Below are positions 24,186-35,242 of a DNA stretch of 64,000 nt, piece after piece. The notes under the pieces are model-generated. The model searched no databases, was not told the origin of the DNA, and saw nothing but the letters and a program-made list of their open reading frames with translations. Position 1 is the stretch's first letter; each line of letters opens with the position of its first letter. The translations under genes were made by a program, and so were the position numbers. The stretch is from Ruminococcus sp. (lineage in GTDB: Bacteria; Bacillota; Clostridia; Oscillospirales; Acutalibacteraceae), in contig JAFRCW010000032.1 of NCBI GenBank assembly GCA_017404145.1, forward strand, positions 1 through 64,000, in the 5' to 3' direction.

Positions 24186-26123
24186 ATGAGAAAACACGTT
24201 TGGACAGCGATGCCTGTCTATCTGATATTCGTTGTGCTGATGCTGGCGATGTCGATAGGCACCTATCATTACAACAAAATACTCTCGTTTATCGAAATAG
24301 GCGTTTCGATCATTGCATTTACGGTGGTGCTGCTTTTTACCGTCAATTTCAAAAAATATGTGAAAAGCGTCGTTACCGAAGCGCTGGACGCCAGCTTTGA
24401 CGTCAATGAGAAGTCGATCGAACAGCTCAGACTGCCCGTAGCGGTGGTAGGCGAGTACGGAGAGATCCTGTTCTGCAACACCCGTTTCAGAAAGACCTTT
24501 TCTACCGACTCCGAGCCGGAGAACGATAAGATTTTTCCCTATATCTCCGACAATGATCTGTCTTACGTCGCGCGGATCGATTCGCTCGAGACAGAGTATA
24601 AGGACAGAAAGTTCACTGTTTATTCCAGAAGAGTCGGCTCCGGACTGATGCTTCTCTATGTCGACAACACCTTCTATAAGAATATCGCCAAAGAGTATAA
24701 CAAAACCAAAAAGTCGGTGGCGATGATCGTATTCGATAACCCCGAGGATTTCTCCTCCGACGCGGATCCCGAGGGCGAGACTTCAAGGATCACTGCCGAG
24801 AGGTATCTTTATCGCTGGGCGGAGAAGCATAATACGCTGCTGAGAAAGCTTTCCGACGGAAAGTTCATCGCGATTTTTGACGACGAGATTTTGCAAAAAC
24901 AGATCGAGAAGAGATTCAAGATACTCGACCGTATCCGTACCGTTACCGTTGCGTCGCGTCCCGTGACCGTCTCGATCGGTATCGGCAGAGACTGCGCGAC
25001 ACTGACGGAGTCCTCCAAAGAGGCGAAGCGCGCGCTCGATATGGCGCAGGGCAGAGGCGGCGACCAGGTCGCGGTGCTCTCCAAGGGCGAGTACAAGTTC
25101 TTCGGCGGCGTTTCCAAGAGTGTTGAAAAGACCACAAAGGTGCGCGTACGCGTGATTTCCGAGAGCATCAGAGAGGCGATCGAAAAAGCGGATAAGGTGC
25201 TGATTATGGGGCATCGGTTCTCCGATCTTGACTGTATCGGTTCCGCGGCGGGCGTGTATGCCGTTGTGACCAAGAAGTTCAAAAAGTCCGCGTATATCGT
25301 GACCGATGTGGAGCGTTCCATGGCGAAGCCGATGATCGAAACGCTCGCCAACGATAACTATAATGTGTTTCTGTCATCGGACAGGGCGTTTTCGCACACG
25401 GGTGAAAAAACCCTTTGTTTTATTGTGGATACCCATTCTCCCGACTTTGTCGAGAGCGAGAAGATATATAAGAATTGCGGCAACGTGATCATTATCGACC
25501 ACCACCGCAAGATGGTCAATTTCATTGACAAGGCGTCGGTGTTCTTCCACGAGCCGTCCGCTTCTTCCTGCTCGGAGCTGGTGACCGAGCTGGTGGAATA
25601 TCTGGGAGACGACGTGATCTCCCGCTTAGAGGCGGAGGCGCTTTTGGCGGGTATTATGCTTGACACCAAGAATTTCGTCGTCAACGTCGGCTCGCGTACC
25701 TTTGAGGCGGCGGCGTATCTCAGGAAGAAGGGCGCCGATACCGTAGCGGTCAGAGACGTTTTCGCGAATTCTCTCGAGAATTACCGCGACAAGAGCCGCT
25801 TGGTTGCGTCCGCGCAGATCTATCACCACTGCGCGATCGCCGTGCAGGAGGAGCCGATCCCGAATTCCAGAATCGTCTGCGCGCAGGCTGCCGATGATCT
25901 GCTGACGATACAGGACAGCTACGCGTCCTTTGTCATCTCTACGCTGGATCTACATACGGTCAACATCTCCGCGCGTTCGTTCGGCAAGATCAACGTCCAG
26001 TTGATTATGGAGCGCTTGGGCGGCGGCGGTCATCAGACGATGGCGGCAACGCAGCTGGTCGGCGTATCCTTAAGCGAAGCGAAGGAACAGCTGATCGAAG
26101 TGATCCGCGAATTTACAGAATAA
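24186..26123 (+). CDS. gdpP: Cyclic-di-AMP phosphodiesterase (GdpP type)
   Basis: GdpP hydrolyses c-di-AMP, the second messenger for osmolyte and cell wall control. The product (about 645 residues from ATG 24186) has two N-terminal membrane helices, a PAS-like region, a degenerate GGDEF domain (RGGDQVAV) and a DHH/DHHA1 domain (MGHRFSDLDCIGSA, FIVDTHSPD, IIDHHRK, GGGGHQTMAA). A TTG at 24162 in the same frame is an alternative start; neither has a strong ribosome binding site. The order gdpP-rplI-dnaB is conserved in Firmicutes. Confidence 0.94.
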   Translation: MRKHVWTAMPVYLIFVVLMLAMSIGTYHYNKILSFIEIGVSIIAFTVVLLFTVNFKKYVKSVVTEALDASFDVNEKSIEQLRLPVAVVGEYGEILFCNTRFRKTFSTDSEPENDKIFPYISDNDLSYVARIDSLETEYKDRKFTVYSRRVGSGLMLLYVDNTFYKNIAKEYNKTKKSVAMIVFDNPEDFSSDADPEGETSRITAERYLYRWAEKHNTLLRKLSDGKFIAIFDDEILQKQIEKRFKILDRIRTVTVASRPVTVSIGIGRDCATLTESSKEAKRALDMAQGRGGDQVAVLSKGEYKFFGGVSKSVEKTTKVRVRVISESIREAIEKADKVLIMGHRFSDLDCIGSAAGVYAVVTKKFKKSAYIVTDVERSMAKPMIETLANDNYNVFLSSDRAFSHTGEKTLCFIVDTHSPDFVESEKIYKNCGNVIIIDHHRKMVNFIDKASVFFHEPSASSCSELVTELVEYLGDDVISRLEAEALLAGIMLDTKNFVVNVGSRTFEAAAYLRKKGADTVAVRDVFANSLENYRDKSRLVASAQIYHHCAIAVQEEPIPNSRIVCAQAADDLLTIQDSYASFVISTLDLHTVNISARSFGKINVQLIMERLGGGGHQTMAATQLVGVSLSEAKEQLIEVIREFTE

Positions 26124-26174
26124 CTTTCAATATATCCCCTTGTGAAAGGGATTCCAATAAAGGGAGGAACCAAT

Positions 26175-26621
26175 ATGAAGGTTGTACTTTTACAGGACGT
26201 CAAGTCCTTAGGAAAGAAGGGCGAGCTGGTCACCGTTTCGGACGGCTACGCGAGAAACTTTCTTTTCCCGAAGAATCTGGCGAAAGAAGCGAACGCGCAG
26301 GCGCTCAGCGAGCTGAAAAACGCCGAGCAGTCTAAGAAGTTTAAGCGTGATACCGAGATCGCCGCCGCGACCAAGGCGAAAGAAATCCTCGAGGGCGAGA
26401 AGTTTGTGATGCCCGCGAAGGCAGGCGGCAACGGCAGGCTTTTCGGCTCGATCACCGCGAAGGAGCTTTCCGCCGAGATCAAGAAGCAGAAAGGCATCGA
26501 TATCGACAAGCGCAAGATCGTGCTCAAAGGCGATATCAAGAACGTCGGCGAATACGAAGCCGAACTAAAGCTCTATCAGGGAATCACCGCGAAGGTCAAT
26601 ATCGAAGTAGTAGCGAAATAA
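26175..26621 (+). CDS. rplI: 50S ribosomal protein L9
   Basis: The 148-residue product begins MKVVLLQDVKSLGKKGELV and has GYARNFLFPK, both diagnostic of L9, with normal length. GGGAGG lies 8 bp before ATG 26175, so this start is preferred to an in-frame ATG at 26142. Located between gdpP and dnaB as usual. Confidence 0.97.
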   Translation: MKVVLLQDVKSLGKKGELVTVSDGYARNFLFPKNLAKEANAQALSELKNAEQSKKFKRDTEIAAATKAKEILEGEKFVMPAKAGGNGRLFGSITAKELSAEIKKQKGIDIDKRKIVLKGDIKNVGEYEAELKLYQGITAKVNIEVVAK

Positions 26622-26738
26622 TTCATAATGCATTATGACAGTGTTTAAGAAAAGAAAATGATAGAATACGGGTGAGGGCAGAGCCCTCCCACATTTCTTC
26701 GTTCTTAGTTCTTATTTCTTAGTTAAAAGGATATTACT

Positions 26739-28100
26739 ATGCCTGAAATCAATTCTACATATGACGGTATGCGTATGCCGTACTCTCCCGAGGCGGAGCA
26801 GGCGGTACTGGGCGCGATACTGATGGAGCCGGAGGTTCTCGCGACAGTTGCGGAAATTCTCCCGAACTCCGACTATTTCTATATCCAAAATCATAAGCTC
26901 ATCTACTCCGCGATGCTCTCGATGTTTACCGCGGGCAAGGCAGTCGATCTGGTAACGATTCTCGAAACGCTGAAGAAGCAAAGCTCTTTTGACGAGGCGA
27001 CCGGCAAGACCTATCTGATGCAGCTGGCGCAGAGCTGCCCTTCGATCTCTAATGTAGAGATCTACGCCACACTGGTGCGGGACAAAAGCGAGGTGCGCGC
27101 GCTGATGGGCGCGGCGCGATCGATCATCGAGGACGCTTCCGACGGCGAACAGGAGCCCCAGCTGCTGATCGACTCCGCGGAGCAGAAGATCTACGATATC
27201 CGACGCGGCAAGAATATCCGCGGCTTAGAGCGACTTTCCGACGTGCTTGTCCAGACGATGGAGAGGCTCGATCTGCTCTCCCGCCACGACGATACGATTA
27301 TGCCTGTCTCCACCGGTATATCCGATCTCGACAGAGTCATCACGGGACTCAACCGTTCTGACCTGATCCTGCTGGCGGCGCGTCCCGGTATGGGCAAGAC
27401 CTCTTTTGCGCTGAATATTGCGAAGAACGTCGCCTGCGGCGCGAAAAAGACCGTAGCGGTATTCTCTCTGGAAATGACCAAGGAACAGCTCGCTTCCCGT
27501 CTGCTGTCCTCCGAGGCGCTGGTATCGGGTACTACCATCCGTACCGGCAAGCTCTCTAAGGAAGAATGGCAGCGTATCTGGCAGGCGACCGATATTTTGG
27601 GAAAAGCCGATCTGTATCTCGACGATACGCCCGGCATTACCGTGCCGGAGATCAAGGCGAAGCTCAGGCGGCTGAAGAACATTGATCTTGTCGTCATCGA
27701 CTATCTCCAGCTGATGTCCTCCGGCAGACGTTCCGACAACCGTGTGCAGGAGATTTCGGAGATCACGAGAAACCTTAAGGTGCTGGCGAAGGAGCTCAAC
27801 GTTCCCGTGATCTGTCTGTCCCAGCTCTCCCGCGCGTCCGAGCAGCGCTCCGACCACCGTCCCAAGCTCTCCGACCTGCGTGACTCGGGTTCGATCGAAC
27901 AGGACGCAGATATCGTGCTGTTCCTCTATCGCGAGGGCTACTACGACCGCGAGGAGGAGAACGCGAACGCCGCGATCGACCAGAACTCCGGTGAGTGTAT
28001 CGTTGCGAAGAACCGTCACGGTGAGATGAACACCGTCAAGCTCCACTGGCAGGGTGAGTTTATGCGATTTACCGGCGTGGAGAGAAACCGTGAGGGATAA
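26739..28100 (+). CDS. dnaB: Replicative DNA helicase
   Basis: DnaB unwinds DNA at the replication fork as a hexamer. The 453-residue product has the N-terminal domain (PYSPEAEQAVLGAIL), the RecA-like core with Walker A ARPGMGKTSFALN, VFSLEMTKEQL, DLVVIDYLQLM, and FLYREGYYDREEENA near the end. No intein. The 117-bp gap before it has a GGTGAGGGCAGAGCCCTCCC hairpin (also at about 8266-8285). tilS overlaps its 3' end. Confidence 0.97.
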   Translation: MPEINSTYDGMRMPYSPEAEQAVLGAILMEPEVLATVAEILPNSDYFYIQNHKLIYSAMLSMFTAGKAVDLVTILETLKKQSSFDEATGKTYLMQLAQSCPSISNVEIYATLVRDKSEVRALMGAARSIIEDASDGEQEPQLLIDSAEQKIYDIRRGKNIRGLERLSDVLVQTMERLDLLSRHDDTIMPVSTGISDLDRVITGLNRSDLILLAARPGMGKTSFALNIAKNVACGAKKTVAVFSLEMTKEQLASRLLSSEALVSGTTIRTGKLSKEEWQRIWQATDILGKADLYLDDTPGITVPEIKAKLRRLKNIDLVVIDYLQLMSSGRRSDNRVQEISEITRNLKVLAKELNVPVICLSQLSRASEQRSDHRPKLSDLRDSGSIEQDADIVLFLYREGYYDREEENANAAIDQNSGECIVAKNRHGEMNTVKLHWQGEFMRFTGVERNREG

Positions 28101-29421
28101 GTTCCTCGGCTTTATCGCCGAGCATCAACTGATCGAGAAAGGTGACAGCGTCATTGTCGCCCTGTCCGGCGGCGCGGATTCTGTTACCCTGCTGCATCTT
28201 TTTATTTCGATAAAAGAATTATATGATTTGAAACTATACGCGGCGCACATCAATCATCAGATCCGCGGCGAAGAGGCGCAGCGCGACGTTGACTTTGTCA
28301 GAGAACTGTGCAAAGAATGGGATGTTCCTCTGTTTTATGAGCAGGCGAATGTTCCCGAAATCGCCAAACTCTACGGTGAGAGCGTAGAGCTTTGCGGAAG
28401 ACGGCTACGCTACGCGTTTTTTGACAGGCTTTGTAACGATCACGGCGCAAAGGTCGCTACCGCCCATACGCTCAGCGATAACACCGAGACCGTGCTGATG
28501 AATCTCGTCCGCGGGGCGGGCGTTGCGGGGCTGAAAGGGATACCCGTTCGCCGCGGGAGCTTTATCCGTCCTCTGCTGTGCTTTGAGAGAGCCGAGATCG
28601 AGCGTTACTGCGAGGAAAACGGTCTGCGCTATGTGACCGACTCGACCAATCTTGAGACCGTTTACACCCGCAACAAGATCAGGCTGGAAGCGCTGCCCGC
28701 GCTCCGAGAGCTCAATCCCTCTTTGGATGCGAGCGTGGAGAGGACCGCGCGCCTGATGCGGGACGTTGACGAATATCTGAATAAAATTTCTTTAAAAGAA
28801 TTAAAGAATTGTAAGACTACCTACGGCTACAGCTGTGAGAAGCTGCTCGCTCTGGACAAAGCGGTGCTGTCCTACGCGCTGAAAAACATCCTCGAAGAGG
28901 AGGACGCGCCGTATGAGTTTCGCCATATCGAGCTGCTGACAGAAGCGCTCCAAAGCGGCGGTTCGGTAGATCTGGGCAGAGGCTGTCGCGCGGTGTGTGC
29001 GCAGGGGATCCTTCGCATCGTTGAAGATGATCCTCAGCCGGATGATTTCTGCGTTCCCTTTCCCGGAGAGTACGCGATACCGGAAGATACTGCCGTTGTG
29101 ACCGAGCCGCTGAAAACAGCAAATGGAAATCTTTACAAAAAGTTTACGCAACGGGCGATCCGATGTGATATCATTACGGAGAACACCGTGATTCGCCATC
29201 GCCGCGCGGGAGACACCTTTACCGATCCCCGCCGCGGCGTCACCAAAACAGTGAAAAAGCTCTTTAACGAGCTGAAGATCCCCAGAGAACGCAGAGACAG
29301 TATTCTGCTGGTTGCCGACGGCAGCCGCGTGCTGTACATCGGCGAGGGCATCGGCCCTTCCAAAGAGGCGCTGGTTGACCCCGAGAGGGATCGGAAAATA
29401 TATACGGTTTACCGGTTTTGA
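28090..29421 (+). CDS. tilS: tRNA(Ile)-lysidine synthase
   Basis: TilS adds lysine to C34 of the AUA-reading isoleucine tRNA. The product (443 residues) has the ATP-pyrophosphatase loop VALSGGADSVTLLHLF, HINHQIRGEEAQRD, and the C-terminal TilS domain with RRAGDTF and KKLFNELKIPRERRD. The GTG at 28090 is the likely start, with a GGAG 8 bp upstream; it overlaps the dnaB stop by 11 bp, which implies translational coupling. An ATG at 28054 would give a longer unlikely overlap. Confidence 0.93.
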   Translation: MRDKFLGFIAEHQLIEKGDSVIVALSGGADSVTLLHLFISIKELYDLKLYAAHINHQIRGEEAQRDVDFVRELCKEWDVPLFYEQANVPEIAKLYGESVELCGRRLRYAFFDRLCNDHGAKVATAHTLSDNTETVLMNLVRGAGVAGLKGIPVRRGSFIRPLLCFERAEIERYCEENGLRYVTDSTNLETVYTRNKIRLEALPALRELNPSLDASVERTARLMRDVDEYLNKISLKELKNCKTTYGYSCEKLLALDKAVLSYALKNILEEEDAPYEFRHIELLTEALQSGGSVDLGRGCRAVCAQGILRIVEDDPQPDDFCVPFPGEYAIPEDTAVVTEPLKTANGNLYKKFTQRAIRCDIITENTVIRHRRAGDTFTDPRRGVTKTVKKLFNELKIPRERRDSILLVADGSRVLYIGEGIGPSKEALVDPERDRKIYTVYRF

Positions 29422-29432
29422 GGGAGACGGTT

Positions 29433-29969
29433 ATGCATAAGGATTTGAAAGAGATTTTGATTACCGAAGAAGAAATCAAGGAAGCGGCAAAGCGTCTTGC
29501 CGCTCAGATCGACCGCGACTATGAGGGCAGCGAGATCCTCTTTGTCGGGCTGCTCAAGGGTTCTGTCCAGATTATGGCGGATCTGCTGAAAAACGTTCAG
29601 ACAAAATGCAAGGTTGACTTTATGTGCGTGTCCTCCTACGGCAGCGGCACCACGAGCACCGGCAGAGTCAATATCATCAAGGATCTTTCCGAGCCGATCG
29701 ACGGAATGAACGTCGTTATCGTCGAGGATATCATCGACTCCGGCAATACGCTGAGCTTTATCGAGAAGTACTTTGCCGCGAAGAACGCGAAGTCCGTGCG
29801 GATCTGTACCCTGCTCAACAAGCCCTCCCGCAGAGAGGTGGAGATCAACGTAGATTATGTCGGCTTTGACGTTCCCGATGAATTTGTGGTCGGCTACGGC
29901 CTTGACTATCGGGAATACTACCGCAACCTGCCCTATATCGGCGTCCTCAAGCCGGAAATATACTCATAA
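29433..29969 (+). CDS. hpt: Hypoxanthine phosphoribosyltransferase
   Basis: Purine salvage enzyme that makes IMP/GMP from hypoxanthine/guanine and PRPP. The 178-residue product has FVGLLKGSVQIMADL, SSYGSGTTSTG, and the PRPP-binding VVIVEDIIDSGNTL. AGGGAG is 6 bp before ATG 29433. It sits between tilS and ftsH as in most Firmicutes. Confidence 0.96.
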   Translation: MHKDLKEILITEEEIKEAAKRLAAQIDRDYEGSEILFVGLLKGSVQIMADLLKNVQTKCKVDFMCVSSYGSGTTSTGRVNIIKDLSEPIDGMNVVIVEDIIDSGNTLSFIEKYFAAKNAKSVRICTLLNKPSRREVEINVDYVGFDVPDEFVVGYGLDYREYYRNLPYIGVLKPEIYS

Positions 29970-30198
29970 AGAGTGAAGAGGTAAGAAGTAAGAGTGAAGA
30001 GTTGAGGGCGGACGCTGTCCGAACCTGATTATGAAATATGATATATGATATATGAAATGTGATGGGCGGGCTCCGCCCGACACCCGAATTTAAAGAATCT
30101 TCCAATTGTTTGAGCGAAGCGAGTGACCTTCACTGTTCATTTTTCATTTATCATTTTTCATTGATATACGGCAATACTACTGTAAGGAGTGAATAGTA
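29970..30198. repeat. Repeat-rich gap between hpt and ftsH
   Basis: Contains GGGCGGACGCTGTCCG, ATGAAATATGATATATG-type low-complexity sequence and GGGCGGGCTCCGCCCG hairpins, then GAGCGAAGCGAGTG. No gene seen; the ftsH ribosome binding site AAGGAG is at 30184-30189. Confidence 0.65.
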
Positions 30199-32112
30199 TT
30201 GGAGAACAAAAATAACAATAACAACAACGGGATCAAGATAAGAAATCTTCTTATCTATCTCGGTATTCCCATTATTGTGATCCTGATTATGACGTTTGTG
30301 TTTTCACAGACGCCGAAGGAGGAGACGACTTATTCCGAGATCGTGAGTCATTTCCATAATCTGGAAGTCGAGAAGTTCACGGTTGAGAAGAGCTCTACCT
30401 CCTTTGCGGGAAAGATAGAGATGACCCTCAACGATGACGGCAATACCGTTATCAAAGAGAAGATCATGGACTGGGATACCTTCTGGAACGATATCAAAGA
30501 CGATATCGAAGCGTATAACAAGAAGCATCCCAACGATCCGATGGAATATGATCTGAAGTCGAAGTCCGATAACAGTTTCCTTCTGGAGCTGGTGCCTACT
30601 CTGATCCTCTTTGTTGCGCTGATCGCATTCTGGTTCTTTATGATGAGGAGAATGGGCGGCTCCGGCGGCATCGGCAGAGAGATCAACTTCGGCAAGGCAA
30701 AGTTCAAGTCCAACCCCGACGAGAAGAAGAAAACCACCTTTGACGACGTTGCGGGCGCGGACGAAGAGAAGGAAGAGCTTGAAGAGATCGTCGAATTTTT
30801 GAAGAATCCCGAAAAGTATAATACTCTCGGCGCGCGGATCCCCAAGGGCGTACTGCTCGTCGGCCCTCCCGGAACCGGTAAGACTCTGCTCGCCAAGGCG
30901 GTAGCGGGAGAAGCGGGCGTACCGTTCTTCTCTATCTCCGGCTCCGATTTTGTCGAAATGTTCGTCGGCGTAGGCGCGTCGCGTGTCAGAGACCTTTTTG
31001 ACACTGCGAAGAAGAACTCCCCCTGTATTGTCTTTATTGATGAGATCGACGCTGTCGGACGCCAGAGAGGCACCGGCCTCGGCGGCGGTCACGATGAGCG
31101 TGAACAGACCTTAAACCAGCTGCTGGTCGAGATGGACGGCTTCGGTGCGAACGAAGGCGTTATCATGATCGCGGCGACCAACCGTCCCGACATCCTCGAT
31201 CCCGCGCTGCTCAGACCCGGCCGTTTTGACCGTCAGGTTATGGTCGGTTATCCCGATATCAACGGCAGAGAAGCGATCCTCAAGGTCCATTCCCGTGAGA
31301 AGCCGCTTTCTCCCGATGTGAAATTAAAGACCGTCGCGAAAGAGACCGCCGGCTTTACCGGCGCGGATCTCGCGAATCTCCTCAACGAAGCTGCGCTTCT
31401 TGCCGCGAGAAAGGACAAGAAGGCGATCACACAGGAAGAGATCGAAGAAGCCGCGATCAAGGTCGTGGTCGGCACCGAGAAGAAGTCTAAGGTGATGAGC
31501 GAGAAGGAGAAGAAGCTCACCGCTTATCACGAGGCGGGTCACGCGATCTGCTTCTACGCCTGCGAGACGCAGGATCCCGTCCATCAGATCTCGATCATCC
31601 CGCGCGGTATGGCGGGCGGCTATACGATGCCGCTGCCTACCGAGGACAAGTCCTATCGCTCCAAGGCGGAAATGCTCGAGGAGATCGTGGTAGACCTCGG
31701 CGGCAGAGTCGCCGAAGCGCTGGTGCTGGGTGATATTTCCACAGGAGCATCCAACGATATCGAAAAGGCTACCAAGACTGCGACCAATATGGTCGTCAAG
31801 TTCGGTATGTCCGATGTGATTGGTCCGATCAACTATACCTCCGGTTCTAACGAGGTATTTATCGGCAGAGATATGGGTCAGGTCAAGAACTATTCCGATG
31901 AGACCGCTGCCAAGATCGACGCCGAAATCCACAAAATCATCGCCGGCGCCTATCAAAAGACAGAGAGTATCCTGAACGCTCATATGAGTAAGCTTCACGA
32001 GACCGCGGCATATCTGATCAAGCACGAGAAGATGTCCGGCGAAGTCTTCCAAAAGGTGATGGAAGGCACCTACGTCGAGCCTGTTGAAGAAGAGGACGAA
32101 GACGAAGAATAA
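30199..32112 (+). CDS. ftsH: ATP-dependent zinc metalloprotease FtsH
   Basis: Membrane-bound AAA protease that degrades unstable and membrane proteins. The 637-residue product starts with TTG and has two membrane helices (about 14-36 and 128-152) around an extracytoplasmic domain, Walker [20 protein letters not shown], Walker [15 protein letters not shown], second region of homology [19 protein letters not shown] and the zinc site HEAGH. The C-terminus is acidic ([12 protein letters not shown]). All catalytic motifs are intact. Confidence 0.97.
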   Translation: MENKNNNNNNGIKIRNLLIYLGIPIIVILIMTFVFSQTPKEETTYSEIVSHFHNLEVEKFTVEKSSTSFAGKIEMTLNDDGNTVIKEKIMDWDTFWNDIKDDIEAYNKKHPNDPMEYDLKSKSDNSFLLELVPTLILFVALIAFWFFMMRRMGGSGGIGREINFGKAKFKSNPDEKKKTTFDDVAGADEEKEELEEIVEFLKNPEKYNTLGARIPKGVLLVGPPGTGKTLLAKAVAGEAGVPFFSISGSDFVEMFVGVGASRVRDLFDTAKKNSPCIVFIDEIDAVGRQRGTGLGGGHDEREQTLNQLLVEMDGFGANEGVIMIAATNRPDILDPALLRPGRFDRQVMVGYPDINGREAILKVHSREKPLSPDVKLKTVAKETAGFTGADLANLLNEAALLAARKDKKAITQEEIEEAAIKVVVGTEKKSKVMSEKEKKLTAYHEAGHAICFYACETQDPVHQISIIPRGMAGGYTMPLPTEDKSYRSKAEMLEEIVVDLGGRVAEALVLGDISTGASNDIEKATKTATNMVVKFGMSDVIGPINYTSGSNEVFIGRDMGQVKNYSDETAAKIDAEIHKIIAGAYQKTESILNAHMSKLHETAAYLIKHEKMSGEVFQKVMEGTYVEPVEEEDEDEE

Positions 32113-32124
32113 ACAGCAAAAAGG

Positions 32125-32258
32125 GATTGTCATTGCGAGCCCTTTAGGGCGTGGCAATCCCCTTGTCATTAATAACGGTTTATTTATAGATTATCTATGA
32201 GAACAGCAGGAAGGGGAAGGGGATTCCTACGTCGGGCGCTGCCCTCCTCTGAATGACT
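32125..32258. repeat. GTCATTGCGAGG-family repeat between ftsH and uvrA
   Basis: Starts GTCATTGCGAGCCC and ends CCTCCTCTGAATGAC. Its terminal ATG at 32253 is in frame with uvrA and would be picked as a false start. Confidence 0.82.
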
Positions 32259-32273
32259 GTCAGAAGGGTTTTT

Positions 32274-35093
32274 ATGCAGGATAAAATCATCATTCGCGGC
32301 GCGAGAAAGCACAACTTGAAACATATTGATCTCGAACTCCCCAGAGACCGTCTGATCGTTCTGACGGGGCTCTCCGGCTCGGGTAAGTCCTCGCTTGCCT
32401 TCGACACCATCTATGCCGAAGGTCAGCGCCGCTATGTCGAGAGCCTTTCCTCCTATGCGAGGATGTTTCTCGGACAGATGAGAAAGCCCGAGGTGGACTC
32501 GATCGACGGACTGTCTCCGGCAATCTCGATCGACCAGAAGACGACCTCCAAGAACCCGCGTTCCACCGTCGGCACCGTGACGGAGATCTACGACTACTTC
32601 CGTCTGCTTTACGCGCGGATCGGTATCCCGCACTGCCCCGTCTGCGGCAGAGAGATCTCTCAGCAGACGGTCGATCAGATCTGCGATTCCGTTCTTTCGA
32701 TGGACGAGGGGACGAAGATGTTGGTGCTGGCTCCCGTGATCAGAGGGAAGAAGGGCGAGCACAAGCCCGTCTTTGATTCCGCGCGCAAGTCGGGCTTTGC
32801 CAGAGTGCGCGTCGACGGGATCCTCTATGATCTGACGGAAGAAATAATTCTTGAAAAGAATAAAAAACACAATATCGAAGTGGTTGTCGACCGTCTGGTG
32901 ATCAAGGATTCGATCCGTTCCCGCCTGTCGGATTCGATCGAGACCGCTTCAAAGCTCAGCGACGGTCTGATCCTGATCTCAGTGATCAACGGGGAAGAGA
33001 TCCTGTATTCTCAGAACTACGCCTGTCCCGACCACGGCGTCAGCGTCACGGAGCTTTCTCCGAGGATGTTCTCGTTCAACAATCCTTTCGGTGCGTGTCC
33101 GAAATGCACGGGTTTGGGAATATTCCTGAGAGTTGATCCTCAGCTGATCATCCCCGATCCCGAAAAGACGATCGCACAGGGCGGCATCAAAGCCTCCGGT
33201 TGGGCGTTGGAGGGCAACACCATCGCTCAGATGTATCTGGAGGGTATTGCGGAGAAATACGACTTTTCCTTCCACAAGCCGATCAAGGATCTGCCCAAAG
33301 AAGCGGTAAACGCGATCCTCTACGGCACCAACGGTGAGAAGCTCCACCTGATCCGTAACTCTGTTTATAAGCAGGGCGAATTCTATAAGGAATTCGAGGG
33401 CGTTATTCCGAACCTTGAACGCCGCTTCAAGGAGACCTCCTCCGCGTGGATCCGCGACGAGATCCAGAGCTATATGACTGAGATCCCCTGCGACGAGTGC
33501 GGCGGCAAGCGGCTTTCCGCCGTGTCCTTAGGCGTGACGGTCGGCGGGATGAACATCGCCGATCTCTGCGATATGTCCGTCGTCAGGATACTGGACTTTA
33601 TAGATGATATTCAGCTCAGTGAGCGTGAGAAGCTGATCGCCGGCGAGGTACTGAAAGAGATCGTCTCCCGCCTGAACTTCCTCAAGAGCGTCGGGCTGGG
33701 GTACCTGACTTTGTCCCGCGCCGCGGCGACTCTCTCCGGAGGAGAAGCCCAGCGGATCCGTCTCGCGACCCAGATCGGATCCTCCCTGATGGGCGTGCTG
33801 TACATCCTCGACGAACCTTCCATCGGACTCCACCAGCGGGATAACGACAAGCTGCTTGATACGCTGAAACGTCTCAGAGATATCGGCAACACCGTGATCG
33901 TTGTCGAGCACGACGAGGATACGATGCGCGCGGCGGACTTTATCGTGGATATCGGTCCCGGCGCGGGCGTACACGGCGGCGAGATCGTCGCTACCGGTAC
34001 GGTTAATGACATTATCGCCTGTGAGGGTTCTATCACCGGTCAGTATCTATCGGGAAAGCGTTCGATCCCGCTCCCCGAAAAGCGCAGAAAGGGCAACGGC
34101 AAGAAGCTCACGATCAAGGGAGCCGCCCAGAATAATCTGAAAAATATCGATGTTAATATTCCTCTAGGGAAATTTGTTTGTGTCACCGGTGTGTCCGGTT
34201 CGGGAAAATCCTCTCTGATCAACGAGGTGCTGTATAAGCACTTGGCGAAGGAGCTCAACCGTGCCAAGACCACGCCCGGCAGGTTCAAGGATATCAAGGG
34301 GCTGGAAAACCTTGATAAGGTGATCAACATTGACCAGAGCCCGATCGGCAAGACGCCGCGCAGTAATCCGGCGACCTATACCGGTGTGTTTACCGATATT
34401 CGCGAGCTGTACGCCTCTACCACGGAGTCAAAGATGAGGGGGTTTAATTCCTCGCGCTATTCCTTCAACGTCAGAGGCGGCCGCTGTGAGGCGTGCCAGG
34501 GCGACGGCATCATCAAGATCGAGATGCATTTTCTCCCCGATATTTACGTTCCCTGCGAGGTCTGTAAGGGACAGCGCTACAACCGCGAGACCTTAGAGGT
34601 TCGCTATAAGGGCAAGAACATCCACGATGTGTTGGAGATGACGGTAGAAGAGGGATTGGAGTTCTTCAAGAACATTCCGAAGATCCAAAGAAAGCTGCAA
34701 ACGCTCTTTGACGTCGGCTTGGGTTATATCAAGATCGGTCAGCCCGCTACCACCCTTTCGGGCGGCGAGGCGCAGCGTGTGAAGCTCTCGACGGAGCTTA
34801 GTAAGCGTCCGACCGGCAGGACGATCTATATTCTCGACGAGCCGACCACCGGTCTGCATATCGCCGACGTTCACAAGCTCGTCGACGTCCTACAGAAGCT
34901 GGTGGACGCGGGCAACACCGTGATCGTGATCGAGCACAATCTCGAACTGATCAAAACCGCCGACCATATCATCGATCTCGGTCCCGAGGGCGGCGACGAA
35001 GGCGGCACCGTGATCGCTCAGGGTACTCCCGAGGAAGTGGCTGAAAACCCCGCTTCATTTACGGGACAGTATCTGCGTCCTTTATTAAATTAG
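32274..35093 (+). CDS. uvrA: Excinuclease ABC subunit A
   Basis: UvrA finds DNA lesions for nucleotide excision repair. The product (939 residues) has two ABC ATPase halves: [20 protein letters not shown] and [19 protein letters not shown] (Walker A), [12 protein letters not shown] and [12 protein letters not shown] (signatures), plus zinc modules (CPVC...; [18 protein letters not shown]). ATG 32274 ([15 protein letters not shown]) has AGAAGGG upstream and matches the family N-terminus. Confidence 0.97.
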   Translation: MQDKIIIRGARKHNLKHIDLELPRDRLIVLTGLSGSGKSSLAFDTIYAEGQRRYVESLSSYARMFLGQMRKPEVDSIDGLSPAISIDQKTTSKNPRSTVGTVTEIYDYFRLLYARIGIPHCPVCGREISQQTVDQICDSVLSMDEGTKMLVLAPVIRGKKGEHKPVFDSARKSGFARVRVDGILYDLTEEIILEKNKKHNIEVVVDRLVIKDSIRSRLSDSIETASKLSDGLILISVINGEEILYSQNYACPDHGVSVTELSPRMFSFNNPFGACPKCTGLGIFLRVDPQLIIPDPEKTIAQGGIKASGWALEGNTIAQMYLEGIAEKYDFSFHKPIKDLPKEAVNAILYGTNGEKLHLIRNSVYKQGEFYKEFEGVIPNLERRFKETSSAWIRDEIQSYMTEIPCDECGGKRLSAVSLGVTVGGMNIADLCDMSVVRILDFIDDIQLSEREKLIAGEVLKEIVSRLNFLKSVGLGYLTLSRAAATLSGGEAQRIRLATQIGSSLMGVLYILDEPSIGLHQRDNDKLLDTLKRLRDIGNTVIVVEHDEDTMRAADFIVDIGPGAGVHGGEIVATGTVNDIIACEGSITGQYLSGKRSIPLPEKRRKGNGKKLTIKGAAQNNLKNIDVNIPLGKFVCVTGVSGSGKSSLINEVLYKHLAKELNRAKTTPGRFKDIKGLENLDKVINIDQSPIGKTPRSNPATYTGVFTDIRELYASTTESKMRGFNSSRYSFNVRGGRCEACQGDGIIKIEMHFLPDIYVPCEVCKGQRYNRETLEVRYKGKNIHDVLEMTVEEGLEFFKNIPKIQRKLQTLFDVGLGYIKIGQPATTLSGGEAQRVKLSTELSKRPTGRTIYILDEPTTGLHIADVHKLVDVLQKLVDAGNTVIVIEHNLELIKTADHIIDLGPEGGDEGGTVIAQGTPEEVAENPASFTGQYLRPLLN

Positions 35094-35242
35094 GAATTAG
35101 AAATGAGGAATTGGATTGTTTTCCGATTCCTTTTTCTTTTGTTAAAATTCTGTAATTTTCTTCTGTGTATTTATAGGCGACAAAATGTGTGGTAAATTTA
35201 TTTATGTTTTTATAAAGCTTGAAAATATACGGGAGGAAGAAT

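Noticed and set aside
32184..32870. A minus-strand frame opposite the uvrA start
   Set aside because: Shadow of uvrA and of the repeat between ftsH and uvrA.
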